This document shows positions 18,553 through 27,382 of a stretch of 64,000 bases of DNA, in pieces (position 1 is the first letter of the stretch; every line of letters begins with the position of its first letter). The stretch is from Sutterella faecalis. Its GTDB lineage: Bacteria > Pseudomonadota > Gammaproteobacteria > Burkholderiales > Burkholderiaceae_F. The DNA is taken from NCBI RefSeq assembly GCF_006337085.1, contig NZ_CP040882.1:2542001-2606000 (forward strand). The letters are read 5' to 3'. Below the pieces are notes generated by a model, which saw only the letters and a list, made by a program, of their open reading frames with translations, was not told the DNA's origin and ran no database searches. The translations under genes were made by a program, and so were the position numbers.

Positions 18553-18966
18553 TCAGGCCCCAGAAGACTGCTTCGTCGTGCGCTTCCTGGCCTTTCGTTT
18601 TTCGGTGTAGTCGAGCACCCATTTGCGGCAGGTGCTGGCCGATATGCCGCTCTTCTCGGTGATCTCACTCCATGTGCTCCCCGTTAGTCGCATGCGGATC
18701 ACGGCCTTTTTCACGTCGTCCGAGTAGCGGTACTGGGAGGGAGAGAGCTCCGTGTGAAATTTACCCTTGCGGTACTCCCGGTTCCAGTCGCGCAGCGTGT
18801 TGACGGAAAGGTCAAGAATGCGTGAAGCGCGCGTGTAGCCGATGCCGTGTTCAAAGAGTTCAAGCGCCTGACGGCGCTTCTCGTCGGAAGCAAAAGGCGG
18901 GCGTTTCCTCGTGGAAGATGTGGGCGACAAATCACCAGCAGAAGGCGAAAGCTTGAGAACGGCCAT
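18553..18966 (-). CDS. Helix-turn-helix protein, transposase OrfA-like
   Basis: 137 residues with two helix-turn-helix units. The first is around residues 30-60 (QALELFEHGIGYTRASRI, LSVNTLRDWNREY). The second is around 90-115 (WSEITEKSGISASTCRKW). This double arrangement resembles OrfA proteins of IS3-like elements or InsE-type DNA-binding proteins. No OrfB follows: the next gene is the ATPase, 28 bases away. It may therefore be an orphan transposase subunit or a domesticated regulator. A basic tail ends the protein (TEKRKARKRTTKQ). The start is 31 bases from the base of the preceding terminator hairpin. Confidence 0.7.
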   Translation of the reverse strand: MAVLKLSPSAGDLSPTSSTRKRPPFASDEKRRQALELFEHGIGYTRASRILDLSVNTLRDWNREYRKGKFHTELSPSQYRYSDDVKKAVIRMRLTGSTWSEITEKSGISASTCRKWVLDYTEKRKARKRTTKQSSGA

Positions 18967-18996
18967 GAGACGCCTCAGTACGGTTCTGTAGGGAAA

Positions 18997-19040
18997 AAAG
19001 AACCCGTCTCCCGAAACGCTTTCGAGGAAACGGGTTCTTT
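18997..19040 (-). terminator. Terminator downstream of the autotransporter
   Basis: A perfect 11-bp stem, AAAGAACCCGT (18997-19007) with ACGGGTTCTTT (19030-19040), contains a nested CGAAA/TTTCG stem. On the minus strand it runs into CTTTTTTCCC, a good T-run. Confidence 0.85.
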
Positions 19041-19156
19041 AAAGGTGGCGTTTGGGGGAGCGCGTGGTGTCTCAGAAAGACTTTTATCGCTCACCCAAAC
19101 TCGCGATCTTTGCTGCCCCATGAAGCCGAGCTTCAGGGGCAGAGTCTCAGAGAGAC

Positions 19157-22100
19157 TTAGAACGCGTAGCGGACGTTGGCATTGAACGAGTTGTTCATGC
19201 GGTCATCCGAACCGACGCCGAGCTTGTAGTTGAGACCAAAGCCCCAGGCACCGTTCGTCGCATTGACGCCGAGCTGAGCCTGAACCGGGTTCGAGTCGAT
19301 CACGCGGACGGCGTAGTCGGTCGTAGCGGAAGCACCGGTGACGCCGAGCTTGAGGTCCGCATCCTTGTCGCCGAAGGTCGGAACGACAGAGAGGTCGAAC
19401 TTCGGAGCGATCGTCCAGCCGGAGGTTTCGAAGTCAGCCGAGACCGTCACGCCGACCGGCATCTGGAAGATGTTCTGGTCGTCGATGTCGGTAACGTAGG
19501 CAGCTTCAAAGCCGTCCGTGGAGAGCGCCGTGTAGCGAAGACCAACGTGCGGAACGATGTTGACGGAGCCAGCCTTCGTGAGGACTTCACCGCGGACGCC
19601 GACCGTCCAGGCATCGGTGTCCTGGTCGAACTTGTAGTTGAAGCCGTAGCCGTTGGCCTTTACTTCGTTCGAGGCCTGGAGGTAGCCGATGTCAGCAGAG
19701 ACGTTCCAGATGTCGGCAAAGGTCTTCGAAGCGTAGATCGAGAAGCCGACGAGGTCGGAATCGGTCGAAGCCTTGAAGGCCGAATTCTTGCTGTCGGTGT
19801 CAGCCGTGCCGATCGTCAGCGCAGCACCGAGGACGGCGTTGCAGCTGAACTGGTAGTCGAGACCAAGGACGCCCGAGTAGATGTCGGAGCTGTAGCCCGC
19901 GCCATCAAAGAGGGTCTTGGCTTCGAACTTACCGCCGTTCACGTCAGCCCAGACGTTGACGCCCTGGCCGCGCTGCGTGAGGACAGAGGTGCGGTCGGCA
20001 ACGGTGTCAGCCATCTGATTGACGGCATCCATCGTCATCGTCTGCACGCCCGTCGTGGCGCCGAGGGCTGCACCCGCGTTCAGAGCGGAAACGATGCCGG
20101 CATAGTCGAACTCGATATCATCCTTCGAATTGAAGAAGGGCGAGGAGTAGGACGAGAGCAGGGTGTTGAGGAACTCAGCAGACTTCGAGGTGTTGTTGAG
20201 GTTTGCACCTTCCTCGAAATAGGCATATGCCATCTCAGCGGCGGCACCCGTGAAGCCGATCTTGTTGAGATCCTTCTGCATGCCGATCGTGATCGTGCTC
20301 GACGTGTCTTCAACGTCCTTGACTTCCATCAGCGCATCGCCCTGGAAGACGGTGTCAGAGTAGAAGCCATTACCAGAGTTAAGTTCACCAGCAGACAGCT
20401 TAAACTGCTGGCCGTTCGCTGCATTGGCAATGTAGACGACGGCGTCGCTGTCAATCGACACATTCTTGTCAAAGAGCGCAACTTCACCCTTGGCGTTCAC
20501 CTTGTTCGCGTCGAAGGCGAGCATGCTGTTGCCAGCAATGTAAACGTTGTTGCGAGACTGAAGGCCATTGGTGACGTCAACGTAATCCGTTGCATCAGCA
20601 GATGTAGCTGCAGCGCTGCCGAGGTAGGTATCGGTGCCGGTGACATAAAGAACGGAGTTGACCGTGCGAGTGACGTAGGACGGATTGTCATCTTCACCCG
20701 TGGTTTTAGCAAGCGTGAAGCCAGTCTGTTCGAGGAGATCGTTCTCATCGAATTCAGTGGCGTCCGTCGTGCCGAGCGAAAGGATGGCATTGCGGCCAGC
20801 GGTAGCGGACGATGTGACAGCACCATAGCCCACAGCGACCTTGGACGGAGCGGTACCGAATTCCGGATCAGCGAAGATCTTGCTGTTTTCGCCGAGCTTC
20901 GCTACAGAGACCGTACCAGCGGCTTCATCCGTGCCGACAAAGAGCGTCTTCGTCGAAGCGACAGTCAGCGTATCGTTGACCTTCAGCGAGTTGGTCACGA
21001 GCATGTCGCCCGCGATCGCCAGATTGTTGACGACTGCGGTACCGGCAATGGTCGAGACTTCCTTGAAAGTCTTCGTGGCAGCATCATAGCTGTACGTGTC
21101 ACCGGTGTTATTGACCGTGACGTCATTGGCGGCGGCCGAGAACGTAGCGCCTTCACCGACGTTCAGCGTACCGGTCGCAACCGTGTAGGCCGAGCCGGAT
21201 TCAACGCCAGCGATCGTAAGTTTGCCGTCAACATTGAGCGTATCAACGTTGATGCTCTTCGTCGTCAGATCGCCGTCAGCAGTGACGGAGAGCTTGGTAT
21301 GGGAGACGCCGTTATTCTTCGTAACATTGCCGACTTCGCCGGTTGTAGTGACAACCAGAGCGCCGCTATCACCAAGCTTCACATTCGAAACGGTCGGGGT
21401 CTTCGTGGCGGAGGTGCCCGTACCGGAGGTCACTTCATGCCAAACAAGGAAGCCTTCCTTTTCGGTAGCCTTGTTGAGCGTGAGGGTGCCGGTGGTGACC
21501 GTAAGATCTTTCCCCGACGTGTAGATGTTGCCGAAGCTCTCAGAGCGGTTGAATGCGTCGCCATCAGCTTCCACCGACGCGGACTTATAAGTCGTTGTCG
21601 TGAGGCCCTTGATCATGTCCTTGTAGGCATAGCGATCAGAGCTATTGACTTTAACGTTGGACACCGTGACGTTGCCGAGATCGATTACACCCTTAAAGGC
21701 ATCATTGGCGCTAACGATCTTGGAGGTCAAATTCGTTTCCAGAGTGTCCTTCGTAAAGGTAGCCTCAGACTCAGCGTAATCCGTTAGTACGAGGATGCCA
21801 TTCTGGTCGAGCTTAATGGTATTGGCGTCAACACTGCCGGCTCCAGAAGAACTATCCGCAGCGAGAGTATTGGAAGTGCCAGCCTTCAGACCAATGCCAT
21901 GGAGGGTGGTGGTGACTGTGCCGTCCGTCACAGTCAGAATTCCGTTCGTCCCCTTAGTGGTGAGCTTCCCGATCGTGAGGTTGCTCGCACCGCTCACCGT
22001 TGCCGAATTGCCAGCAGTGTTCTCAACACTCAGATCGCCAACCGTAACAGCGGCGCCCGATTCAATGGAGAAGGCACCGGATTTGACGTAAACGGACTTG

Positions 22101-23599
22101 AGTTCCTGATCAGCCGTGACGGCGAGAGAGGCGGTCGCGGCATTAACGACAAAGTCAGAGATGACGGCATCGTTACGATCAGTGATCGTGCCGCCAGCAA
22201 GCACAAAGTTCGTCGTCAGACCAAGGGCGGTTGCGGGCTTCTTTTCGGCAGGCACAGGTTCAGTGCCGTCCGCTTGAACATTGAGCGCCGTCTTCAGAAC
22301 GCCGCCTTCAGCGATCGTCGTCGTGCCCACATCATAGTTGGCAGCAGCAAGTGTCGTGCTGACAAGACCGCCTTCGGCGATCGTCAATTTTTCAGCGCTG
22401 ATCGTACCGTTGACATCTTTATCCGCGGTAGCGCCAGCTGTGTAGTTGATGAGTTGGCCGGCAACAGAGATGGAACCAGACGTGTTGGCCTCACCGACCG
22501 AACCGCCAGAAGCATTCGTGAGCACCGCATCCTTAGCGATCGTGAGGGAGCCGCTGGTGCCGAGCGAGATAGTGCCGGCATTAGTGGAGGCGCCAGACGC
22601 GAGAGTCAGCTTTGCTTTGGCTGCCGAGCTGTGGTTGGTATCGTCATAGACCGTAACCTTGCCACCGGAAGCAATGCTAACGGTATTGAGCGTGAGGCCG
22701 CCTTCAGCGAGGGTAAAAGCACCCGCTGTTGTCTTATCAGCTGAAACGCCCGCTTCAATCGTCAGCGATTCAGCGGTAACGTCGACCTTGTTGTTTCCAT
22801 TCGTAAGCGTAAAGTCGGCGGCAGAGGTAGCATCTTCAATTGTGATAGCACCAAGGTTCGCCGAACCATAGAGCGTATTGGAGGCGTTATCTGGATCTTC
22901 ATATCCAGAGACGGTAACAGAGGCACCAGGGGCAGAAACAACTGTAGCGGCTGTTTCAACAGTGCCCTTTACGTCAAGAGCCTTGTCGCCAGCAAAGGTG
23001 AGCTGAGTAGCATTGATCGAGCCATCTTCTGTGACCGTCGCGCCGTTCTTAAGAAGGACGAAAGCGGCATCATCAATCTTGTTATTCTTATCCTTCGCAA
23101 AATCGTCAGCCAGGCGGACTTCACCGCCCATGATGGCGCCGCCGATGGACGTAGTGCCCTCAACGACGAGCTTGCCGGAGTTCTGTTCAGCGGCATAGTC
23201 GGCATTAAAGTCAACACTCGCGCCGGAGAGCGTAACCGTGCCGGCATTAGCGAAAACGACGCCTTCTTCGATGGTCGTCTTTGTGGTGCTGACCAGGGAA
23301 AGTTCCTTTCCTTCAGCAACCTTGATATTACCCTTCAGGTAATCAACGTTGGCCCCCGAAACGGTGGTGTTGAGACCAATATCGAAGTTGTATTCCGTGC
23401 CGGGCTTATCGATAGTACCGTTCGTTCCCTTCTTGTCAGCAACGCCGAAAACGAGATTACCGGTCGCGGTCAGAGTAGCTTTACCAGCAACATCATGCTT
23501 TTCAGACGCAGCAGTCGTGGTCTTCAGAGTGCCGGACGCAAACACACGCGTATCGGAACCGGAAAGCGTGAGCGTTGCAGCAGTCCCGTTTTTTTCCAC
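19157..23599 (-). pseudogene. Autotransporter: passenger and beta-barrel part (3' piece of a split gene)
   Basis: About 1480 residues in an open frame that lacks any signal peptide and opens with a fortuitous GTG (VEKNGTAATLTLSGSD). The first ~1180 residues are a repetitive Thr/Ala/Val/Gly-rich beta-helix passenger. The last ~270 form a type V autotransporter barrel (VNVWADVNGG...) that ends in NANVRYAF with the terminal Phe needed for BAM recognition. The signal peptide and first ~140 passenger residues lie on the other side of the IS110 element at 25345-25860, so this piece cannot be exported as it stands. The frame stays open leftward into the element, as expected for an interrupted gene. 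Apart from the insertion it looks intact, which points to a recent event. Confidence 0.85.
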
Positions 23600-23629
23600 G
23601 AAAGATAGGAAGCCCTCGGCGCGCGACCT
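23598..23629 (+). repeat. Left arm of long inverted repeat flanking the IS110 element
   Basis: Bases 23607-23629 (begins AGGAAGCCCTCGG, ends GCGACCT) are the exact reverse complement of 25291-25313. The match extends outward to about 32 bases with one indel and one mismatch (ACGAAAGAT versus ATGAAAGAT). Confidence 0.9.
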
Positions 23630-23697
23630 TCCCTGCGGGCGTTCTCACAAGAACGTCCAGCATGGTATCTGCTGCTTCTCAGGCTGCTGAAGCTACG

Positions 23698-25065
23698 CTA
23701 ACTGCTGACGACTGCGCCTAGGATCGCACCCGTTTTCGTCTCCACAACTAGGCCGTCAGCGATCACGTATTTCGTTCCTTTGAGTTTCAGCAACTGCTTT
23801 ACGCCGTTCTTTGCTCGTTCCATCAAGGTGTCCCGAAACGCCGTTGACTGGTAAGGCTCAAAGCCTTTCTGATGAGTGAGAACGGAATAAATGATGCGTG
23901 CGAGCAGGTGTGCGAAGGCGACCATGGCACGCCTGTAGCCGCGCCGCATCTTGAGCACCTGGAATTTTTCCTTCAGCGCAGCGGTACCGCCGACCACAAG
24001 TCCTCTGGCGGCTTCAATCAGCGTGCGCCTCAGGTGTTTGTTCCCTTTCGGGCATTTTCCACTTTTCTGTTTGCCGGCAGATGTGTTGTCCCCCGGGCAA
24101 ATGCCGAGCCAGGAAGTAAACTGCTCTGACGTGGGGAAGTGGTCCTTCAAATCCGCACAGAGTTCGGCGTAAATCATGCGGGCCGAGCGTTCCTGAATTC
24201 CCGTTATGGTAATGAGCAGCTGGATGTCCTTCTCGTAGGGAGCCTGCAGCTGGCGGAGCCTTTCGAAAGTGCTTCGGTCGTACTCCTCGAGCTGATCGAT
24301 CTTTTTCCGGAGCGCCAGAATCTGCTCCTTCATCATCGGCTCGATTTCGAAGTTGAGCGCCTGCATGATCTGCTCAGGGCTTGCCCGCAGCCGGCGGCTG
24401 TTTTGCTTGATGACATCAAACAAGTGCGGATCATCTCTGAGCTTGGCCATCAGTATGAGGCTGGCAGCTTTGCCTCCGCGGATGTCGCTGAATACCGTTG
24501 TAGGCCGGCATCCGGTGAGATTCAGAGACTTGCCGAAACGATTGGAAGTTCGGGAAATGTCATTCCTGTTCTTCTGCAGATCACGTGAAATGACGCGCTG
24601 CAGACGAAAGGCCTTCTCCGGCACGAAGGATTTTTTGAAGTTTCCCGTTCGGGCAAGAGACGCCAGACGTGATGCGTCCTTGCGGTCCGTTTTGCGGCCG
24701 GCTGCCGCTTTGGCGTCGCGGGCATTGATCAGAGCCAGCTGCTCAGAAGTGAAGCCGGCTCTCTCGAGGGCTTCGTACGGGCTCTGCCACAATGACCCGG
24801 TTGATTCCATAAGGATGATGTCGGGATTGCATTCACGGCACCAGGCGGCGAAAGCATCGATGCTTGCGCGGTCGGTATTGAAATCCCGGCTCTCAGATTG
24901 TTCACGATGACCTGCAACCTGCTTCTGATGGCAGCAGACGAGTAGGTTGAGATGAACGTCAATGCCTATTGCCGAGCGGTACATCGCGTGAACAGTAATT
25001 TCGGGATTACTGATCTGCGCACGGGCAGCTCGCAATGGCGTATCGGTACGGTTAGACTTACTCAT
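23698..25065 (-). CDS. IS110-family transposase (DEDD / Transposase_20)
   Basis: 455 residues. The N-terminal RuvC-like DEDD domain begins IGIDVHLNLLVCCHQK, with the following acidic residue in ILMESTGSLWQ and the third in DRKDASRLASLA. A helical middle segment is followed by the Transposase_20 domain: LLITITGIQERSARMIYAEL, then WLGICPGDNTSAGKQKSGK, where the Ser of SAGK is the catalytic serine of the family, and KGNKHLRRTLIEAA. It is full length. These enzymes work with a bridge RNA encoded in the element's non-coding end and leave little or no target duplication. The same fold occurs in Piv-type invertases. Confidence 0.95.
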   Translation of the reverse strand: MSKSNRTDTPLRAARAQISNPEITVHAMYRSAIGIDVHLNLLVCCHQKQVAGHREQSESRDFNTDRASIDAFAAWCRECNPDIILMESTGSLWQSPYEALERAGFTSEQLALINARDAKAAAGRKTDRKDASRLASLARTGNFKKSFVPEKAFRLQRVISRDLQKNRNDISRTSNRFGKSLNLTGCRPTTVFSDIRGGKAASLILMAKLRDDPHLFDVIKQNSRRLRASPEQIMQALNFEIEPMMKEQILALRKKIDQLEEYDRSTFERLRQLQAPYEKDIQLLITITGIQERSARMIYAELCADLKDHFPTSEQFTSWLGICPGDNTSAGKQKSGKCPKGNKHLRRTLIEAARGLVVGGTAALKEKFQVLKMRRGYRRAMVAFAHLLARIIYSVLTHQKGFEPYQSTAFRDTLMERAKNGVKQLLKLKGTKYVIADGLVVETKTGAILGAVVSS

Positions 25066-25290
25066 AGCCCCTCCATTAAGAAATGATTGGGGTTCGAGGA
25101 AGCCCTGGCAACCACGAAGATGTTGGAGAAACAGGTAGACGCAGCAACCACCCGGAAGCTACGCTCATTTTTCCACACGCCTAGTCACCAGCGTTCAAGC
25201 CAGCGAACAGAGCAATATAGGGTGCGAAAGTTCCGCTGCAATTTTTTGACGGCAAGCGTCAGAAACGTTACCAAAAAAACGTACGCAGAC
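25066..25290 (-). ncRNA. Candidate bridge-RNA region of the IS110 element
   Basis: About 225 non-coding bases lie between the transposase ATG and the right inverted-repeat arm. This is the position and size expected for the guide RNA of IS110-group elements. It contains GAGGAAGCCCT at 25096-25106, a string found again at both edges of the element (23607-23616, 25304-25314 as complement, 25334-25344). That would fit a guide loop matching donor or target. Folding was not computed. Confidence 0.35.
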
Positions 25291-25323
25291 AGGTCGCGCG
25301 CCGAGGGCTTCCTCATCTTTCAT
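25291..25323 (-). repeat. Right arm of long inverted repeat flanking the IS110 element
   Basis: 25291-25313 is the exact complement of 23607-23629, with weaker match continuing to 25323. See the left arm. Confidence 0.9.
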
Positions 25324-25344
25324 GATAGAGGGTGAGGAAGCCCT
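25304..25344. repeat. Palindrome at the element/host junction
   Basis: AGGGCTTCCTCA (25304-25315) and TGAGGAAGCCCT (25333-25344) form a perfect 12-bp inverted repeat around 17 bases. The right arm touches the TAA that ends the autotransporter 5' fragment. It overlaps the inner inverted-repeat arm, so the same motif has been used more than once here. Confidence 0.8.
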
Positions 25345-25860
25345 TTACTCATCACGATTTTCACCATCCGCAGCCGTCATGTTGATGTCAAGAGCGGTGT
25401 GGATGTGGTTCTTGCCTTCAGAGAAGCCGGTCTGTTCAGCCAACGTGGTGTCAGCGGTGCTCGCATCAACCGTCACCGTACCAGTGCCGTCGATGGAGTC
25501 GACAGGCGTGGTTGTCGTGTTGGCGACGGAGAGGTGGCCGTTCTTCAAAACAACCTTAGAGGATTGGCCGAGCGTGTCGGTATCTTTGTCCCATGCGGTG
25601 GTTTTGTCGGAAACCGTCTTTTCGACATCAGTACCCACATAGGAGGTTGCTCCTTTGTCAGTGGAGACCACGAGCGAACCCATGATATCCACAGTACCGT
25701 CAACGGCTGTAGGAGCCGCCATCGCCGCACCAGCGACGAGGGATGCCACCGCCGCAGCGATAACCGTCTTCACGGCCTTGCCCTGATAGGAAGAAGCCTT
25801 TTCGCTTGTCACGACTGTGCCGCGCGTCAGCGAGCGAGCCACTTTGAATGTCTTATTCAT
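25345..25860 (-). pseudogene. Autotransporter: extended signal peptide and start of passenger (5' piece of split gene)
   Basis: About 171 residues starting MNKTFKVARSLTRGTVV, an extended signal peptide of the ESPR type. It is followed by a hydrophobic core (KTVIAAAVASLVAGAAMAA) with cleavage after AMA or AMAA. The passenger then starts (VDGTVDIMGSLVVS...) and stops abruptly at NRDE-TAA where the inserted element begins. Composition and style match the 3' piece at 19157-23599. A GGAG ribosome site is about 12 bases before the ATG; a Met six codons upstream is less likely because ESPR proteins start MNK. Probably the ancestral gene ran without break from here to 19157. Confidence 0.85.
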
Positions 25861-25894
25861 TTTTTGGGTTAACTCCAAATCAATTGATTTTGGT

Positions 25895-25931
25895 GAGCTT
25901 TCTTGTTTCCCCCGCTAAGGAGAAAAAGCTC
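25895..25931 (-). other. Hairpin in the autotransporter leader
   Basis: GAGCTTTCTTG... at the left pairs with ...AGAAAAAGCTC at the right (7-bp outer stem plus an inner CCCCC/GGAG-type stem). It sits about 35 bases before the start codon, between the poly-G tract and the ribosome site. It could influence translation; no known riboswitch was recognised. Confidence 0.4.
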
Positions 25932-26011
25932 ATGCCCGCTTAGGCTCATTTCTTCGAGGAGAAGCCGAGCAGTCGCAGGCACAGGCTTGATCCTAAGAAA
26001 ATGCACAGATC

Positions 26012-26022
26012 GGGGGGGGGGG
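26012..26022. repeat. Homopolymeric tract of 11 G (poly-C on the coding strand)
   Basis: Eleven consecutive G lie about 150 bases upstream of the autotransporter ATG and fuse into the palindrome GGGTTAACCC. Tracts of this length are prone to slipped-strand mispairing and, when in promoter regions of surface-protein genes, often mediate phase variation. Confidence 0.85.
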
Positions 26023-26209
26023 TTAACCCTAGTAATGAAGATAATTTCTCTGTATTTCGCAAAATAAAGAGAATTTAGTATGTGTAGTATAAACCCGAGT
26101 TTGCTAATGTTGGCGATCTGCCACGTCTTCCAACTCAACCTTAAAAATAATAAGTATTTTATGTAATAAAATATAAAATTCCTAGAAAAAGTCGATCCCT
26201 CAGGAAATC

Positions 26210-27361
26210 TCACCGACGCGCCAGCATCTCCTCATGCGCCTTCATGCCGATGAGCGATCCGGACGACATCGGTCTCGGAAAAAGCTTCGCCACGATAGGC
26301 GTGAGAAGCTCGGCATAGTCGGACGCACTGATGCCGGTTGTGCCGCTGCCGTTCGTTGAGAGCGACAGGAACTGCTTCGCATCTCCGAGCTTCGCTTCAA
26401 TCACCTTGCGAAGATCTTGGGATGGGCGAATGAAGAAAACTGCATTGTTCGTGCGAAGAACCGGTGCCGACGGGCGCCCGGATTCTGCAGAGAGAACCAG
26501 TGCATTGATGACGGTCTGCAGAATATCCTTCGTGCGCATGGCTTCCGCCCAGCGGAGGGGATCCTCGGACCGGCCGCCCTTCGACTTGTATTCGAGCGCG
26601 ATGAGACCGGAAGAGAGTTCAATCACAGCATCGGGCTGCGCAAAAAGGTCGCCGGAGGAGAAGGTTTCCCGATCGGATTCAGTAATCAAGAGCTTGCCGC
26701 TTCCCTGAGGAAGAAACGGCACCAGGCGAAGCGTTACATCGTCCCAGCGGGATACGGCTTCCGGATCGAAGAAGACGGCTTCAATGCCGGCGCCGCAGAG
26801 ATCCGCATGCGCCATGGAAAGGCCGACGCGCCTCTCGAAAGGAAGCGTCAGCAGAAAATTCGCCCGCCCGAAAGGATCGGGAAGCTTCGGCGTTATCGGA
26901 GCGGAAGCAAAGGGTGCGGGCTGGGACGGTTCGGGTGCGGGATCCGTTGCCGGAGCCGATGCTGCCGCAGGCTGGGGGAGAGCCTTCTCTTCTTCCTTCA
27001 CATCTCTTACGGGAGCCGCAGCCTCAGGAGCGCGCCCGGGCATCATGGGTTCAGCGGCTTCCGTAATGTCCGGGCCCTGGGCGCGAAGGCGCGCGAGTGC
27101 GATCGGAGCCTTGAGCGCCCGGCGGTCAAAGCTTTCAAGCGGATCTCCGGTGGCGGAGGGAGGCTCTTGCGAAGGCTGGGTTAAAGCAGAATCTTCCGGC
27201 GCGTCAATGGCAAGCGGGCTCTTCTTCTTAAAGAGCGACGCAATAAAGAAGATGAGTCCCGTAATCAGAAAGCTCGCAAGCACGAAGGCTGCCGCCGCGA
27301 GGATCAGAAGTCCCGCGGGGGTTTGTGCGAAGTCGAGAAGCTCTTGCCAGAGTGCCTGCAT
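26210..27361 (-). CDS. Membrane-anchored protein with PD-(D/E)XK-like domain, unknown function
   Basis: 383 residues. One N-terminal transmembrane helix (LLILAAAAFVLASFLITGLI, about residues 18-40) is followed by basic FKKK, then a long Pro/Ala/Glu-rich linker to about residue 165. A globular C-terminal half contains QPDAVIELSSGLIALEYKSK. The PD, 12 residues and E-Y-K spacing is the classical PD-(D/E)XK nuclease core. The linker would place the domain away from the inner membrane, on the cytoplasmic side by the positive-inside rule. No family name was recognised. The short gap to the methyltransferase gene upstream (21 bases) suggests co-transcription. A role in DNA processing is only inference. 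Confidence 0.75.
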   Translation of the reverse strand: MQALWQELLDFAQTPAGLLILAAAAFVLASFLITGLIFFIASLFKKKSPLAIDAPEDSALTQPSQEPPSATGDPLESFDRRALKAPIALARLRAQGPDITEAAEPMMPGRAPEAAAPVRDVKEEEKALPQPAAASAPATDPAPEPSQPAPFASAPITPKLPDPFGRANFLLTLPFERRVGLSMAHADLCGAGIEAVFFDPEAVSRWDDVTLRLVPFLPQGSGKLLITESDRETFSSGDLFAQPDAVIELSSGLIALEYKSKGGRSEDPLRWAEAMRTKDILQTVINALVLSAESGRPSAPVLRTNNAVFFIRPSQDLRKVIEAKLGDAKQFLSLSTNGSGTTGISASDYAELLTPIVAKLFPRPMSSGSLIGMKAHEEMLARR

Positions 27362-27382
27362 GCCTTAATCCTTGTGTTTCCG

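Larger units (their letters stand above)
23607..25313 (-). mobile_element. IS110-family insertion sequence inside the autotransporter gene
   Basis: The segment between the 23-bp inverted repeats holds one transposase gene, 68 bases of leftover sequence on its 3' side and about 225 bases on its 5' side. The exact ends are uncertain. IS110 elements usually lack long terminal inverted repeats, so the arms may instead belong to a palindromic target into which the IS jumped. The autotransporter reading frame is interrupted here. Confidence 0.75.

Noticed and set aside
18525..18668. Longer N-terminus for the HEPN-like ATPase
   Set aside because: The extra 48 residues overlap the upstream gene, are Arg/Pro/Ser-rich and precede the conserved family start at 18524.
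19547..21787. 746-codon open frame opposite the autotransporter
   Set aside because: Mirror frame of a repetitive gene; no motif or ribosome site.
23607..25313. Invertible segment switching the autotransporter on
   Set aside because: A stop codon (TAA at 25345-25347) lies outside the inverted repeats, so inversion alone would not restore the reading frame. Kept only as a structural possibility.
25087..25335. 82-codon frame inside the non-coding end of the IS110 element
   Set aside because: No homology seen, and it overlaps the inverted repeat and the likely bridge-RNA region.
25869..26213. 114-codon frame upstream of the autotransporter on the same strand
   Set aside because: It crosses the poly-G tract and AT-rich promoter DNA, has no ribosome site and no family; treated as leader sequence.
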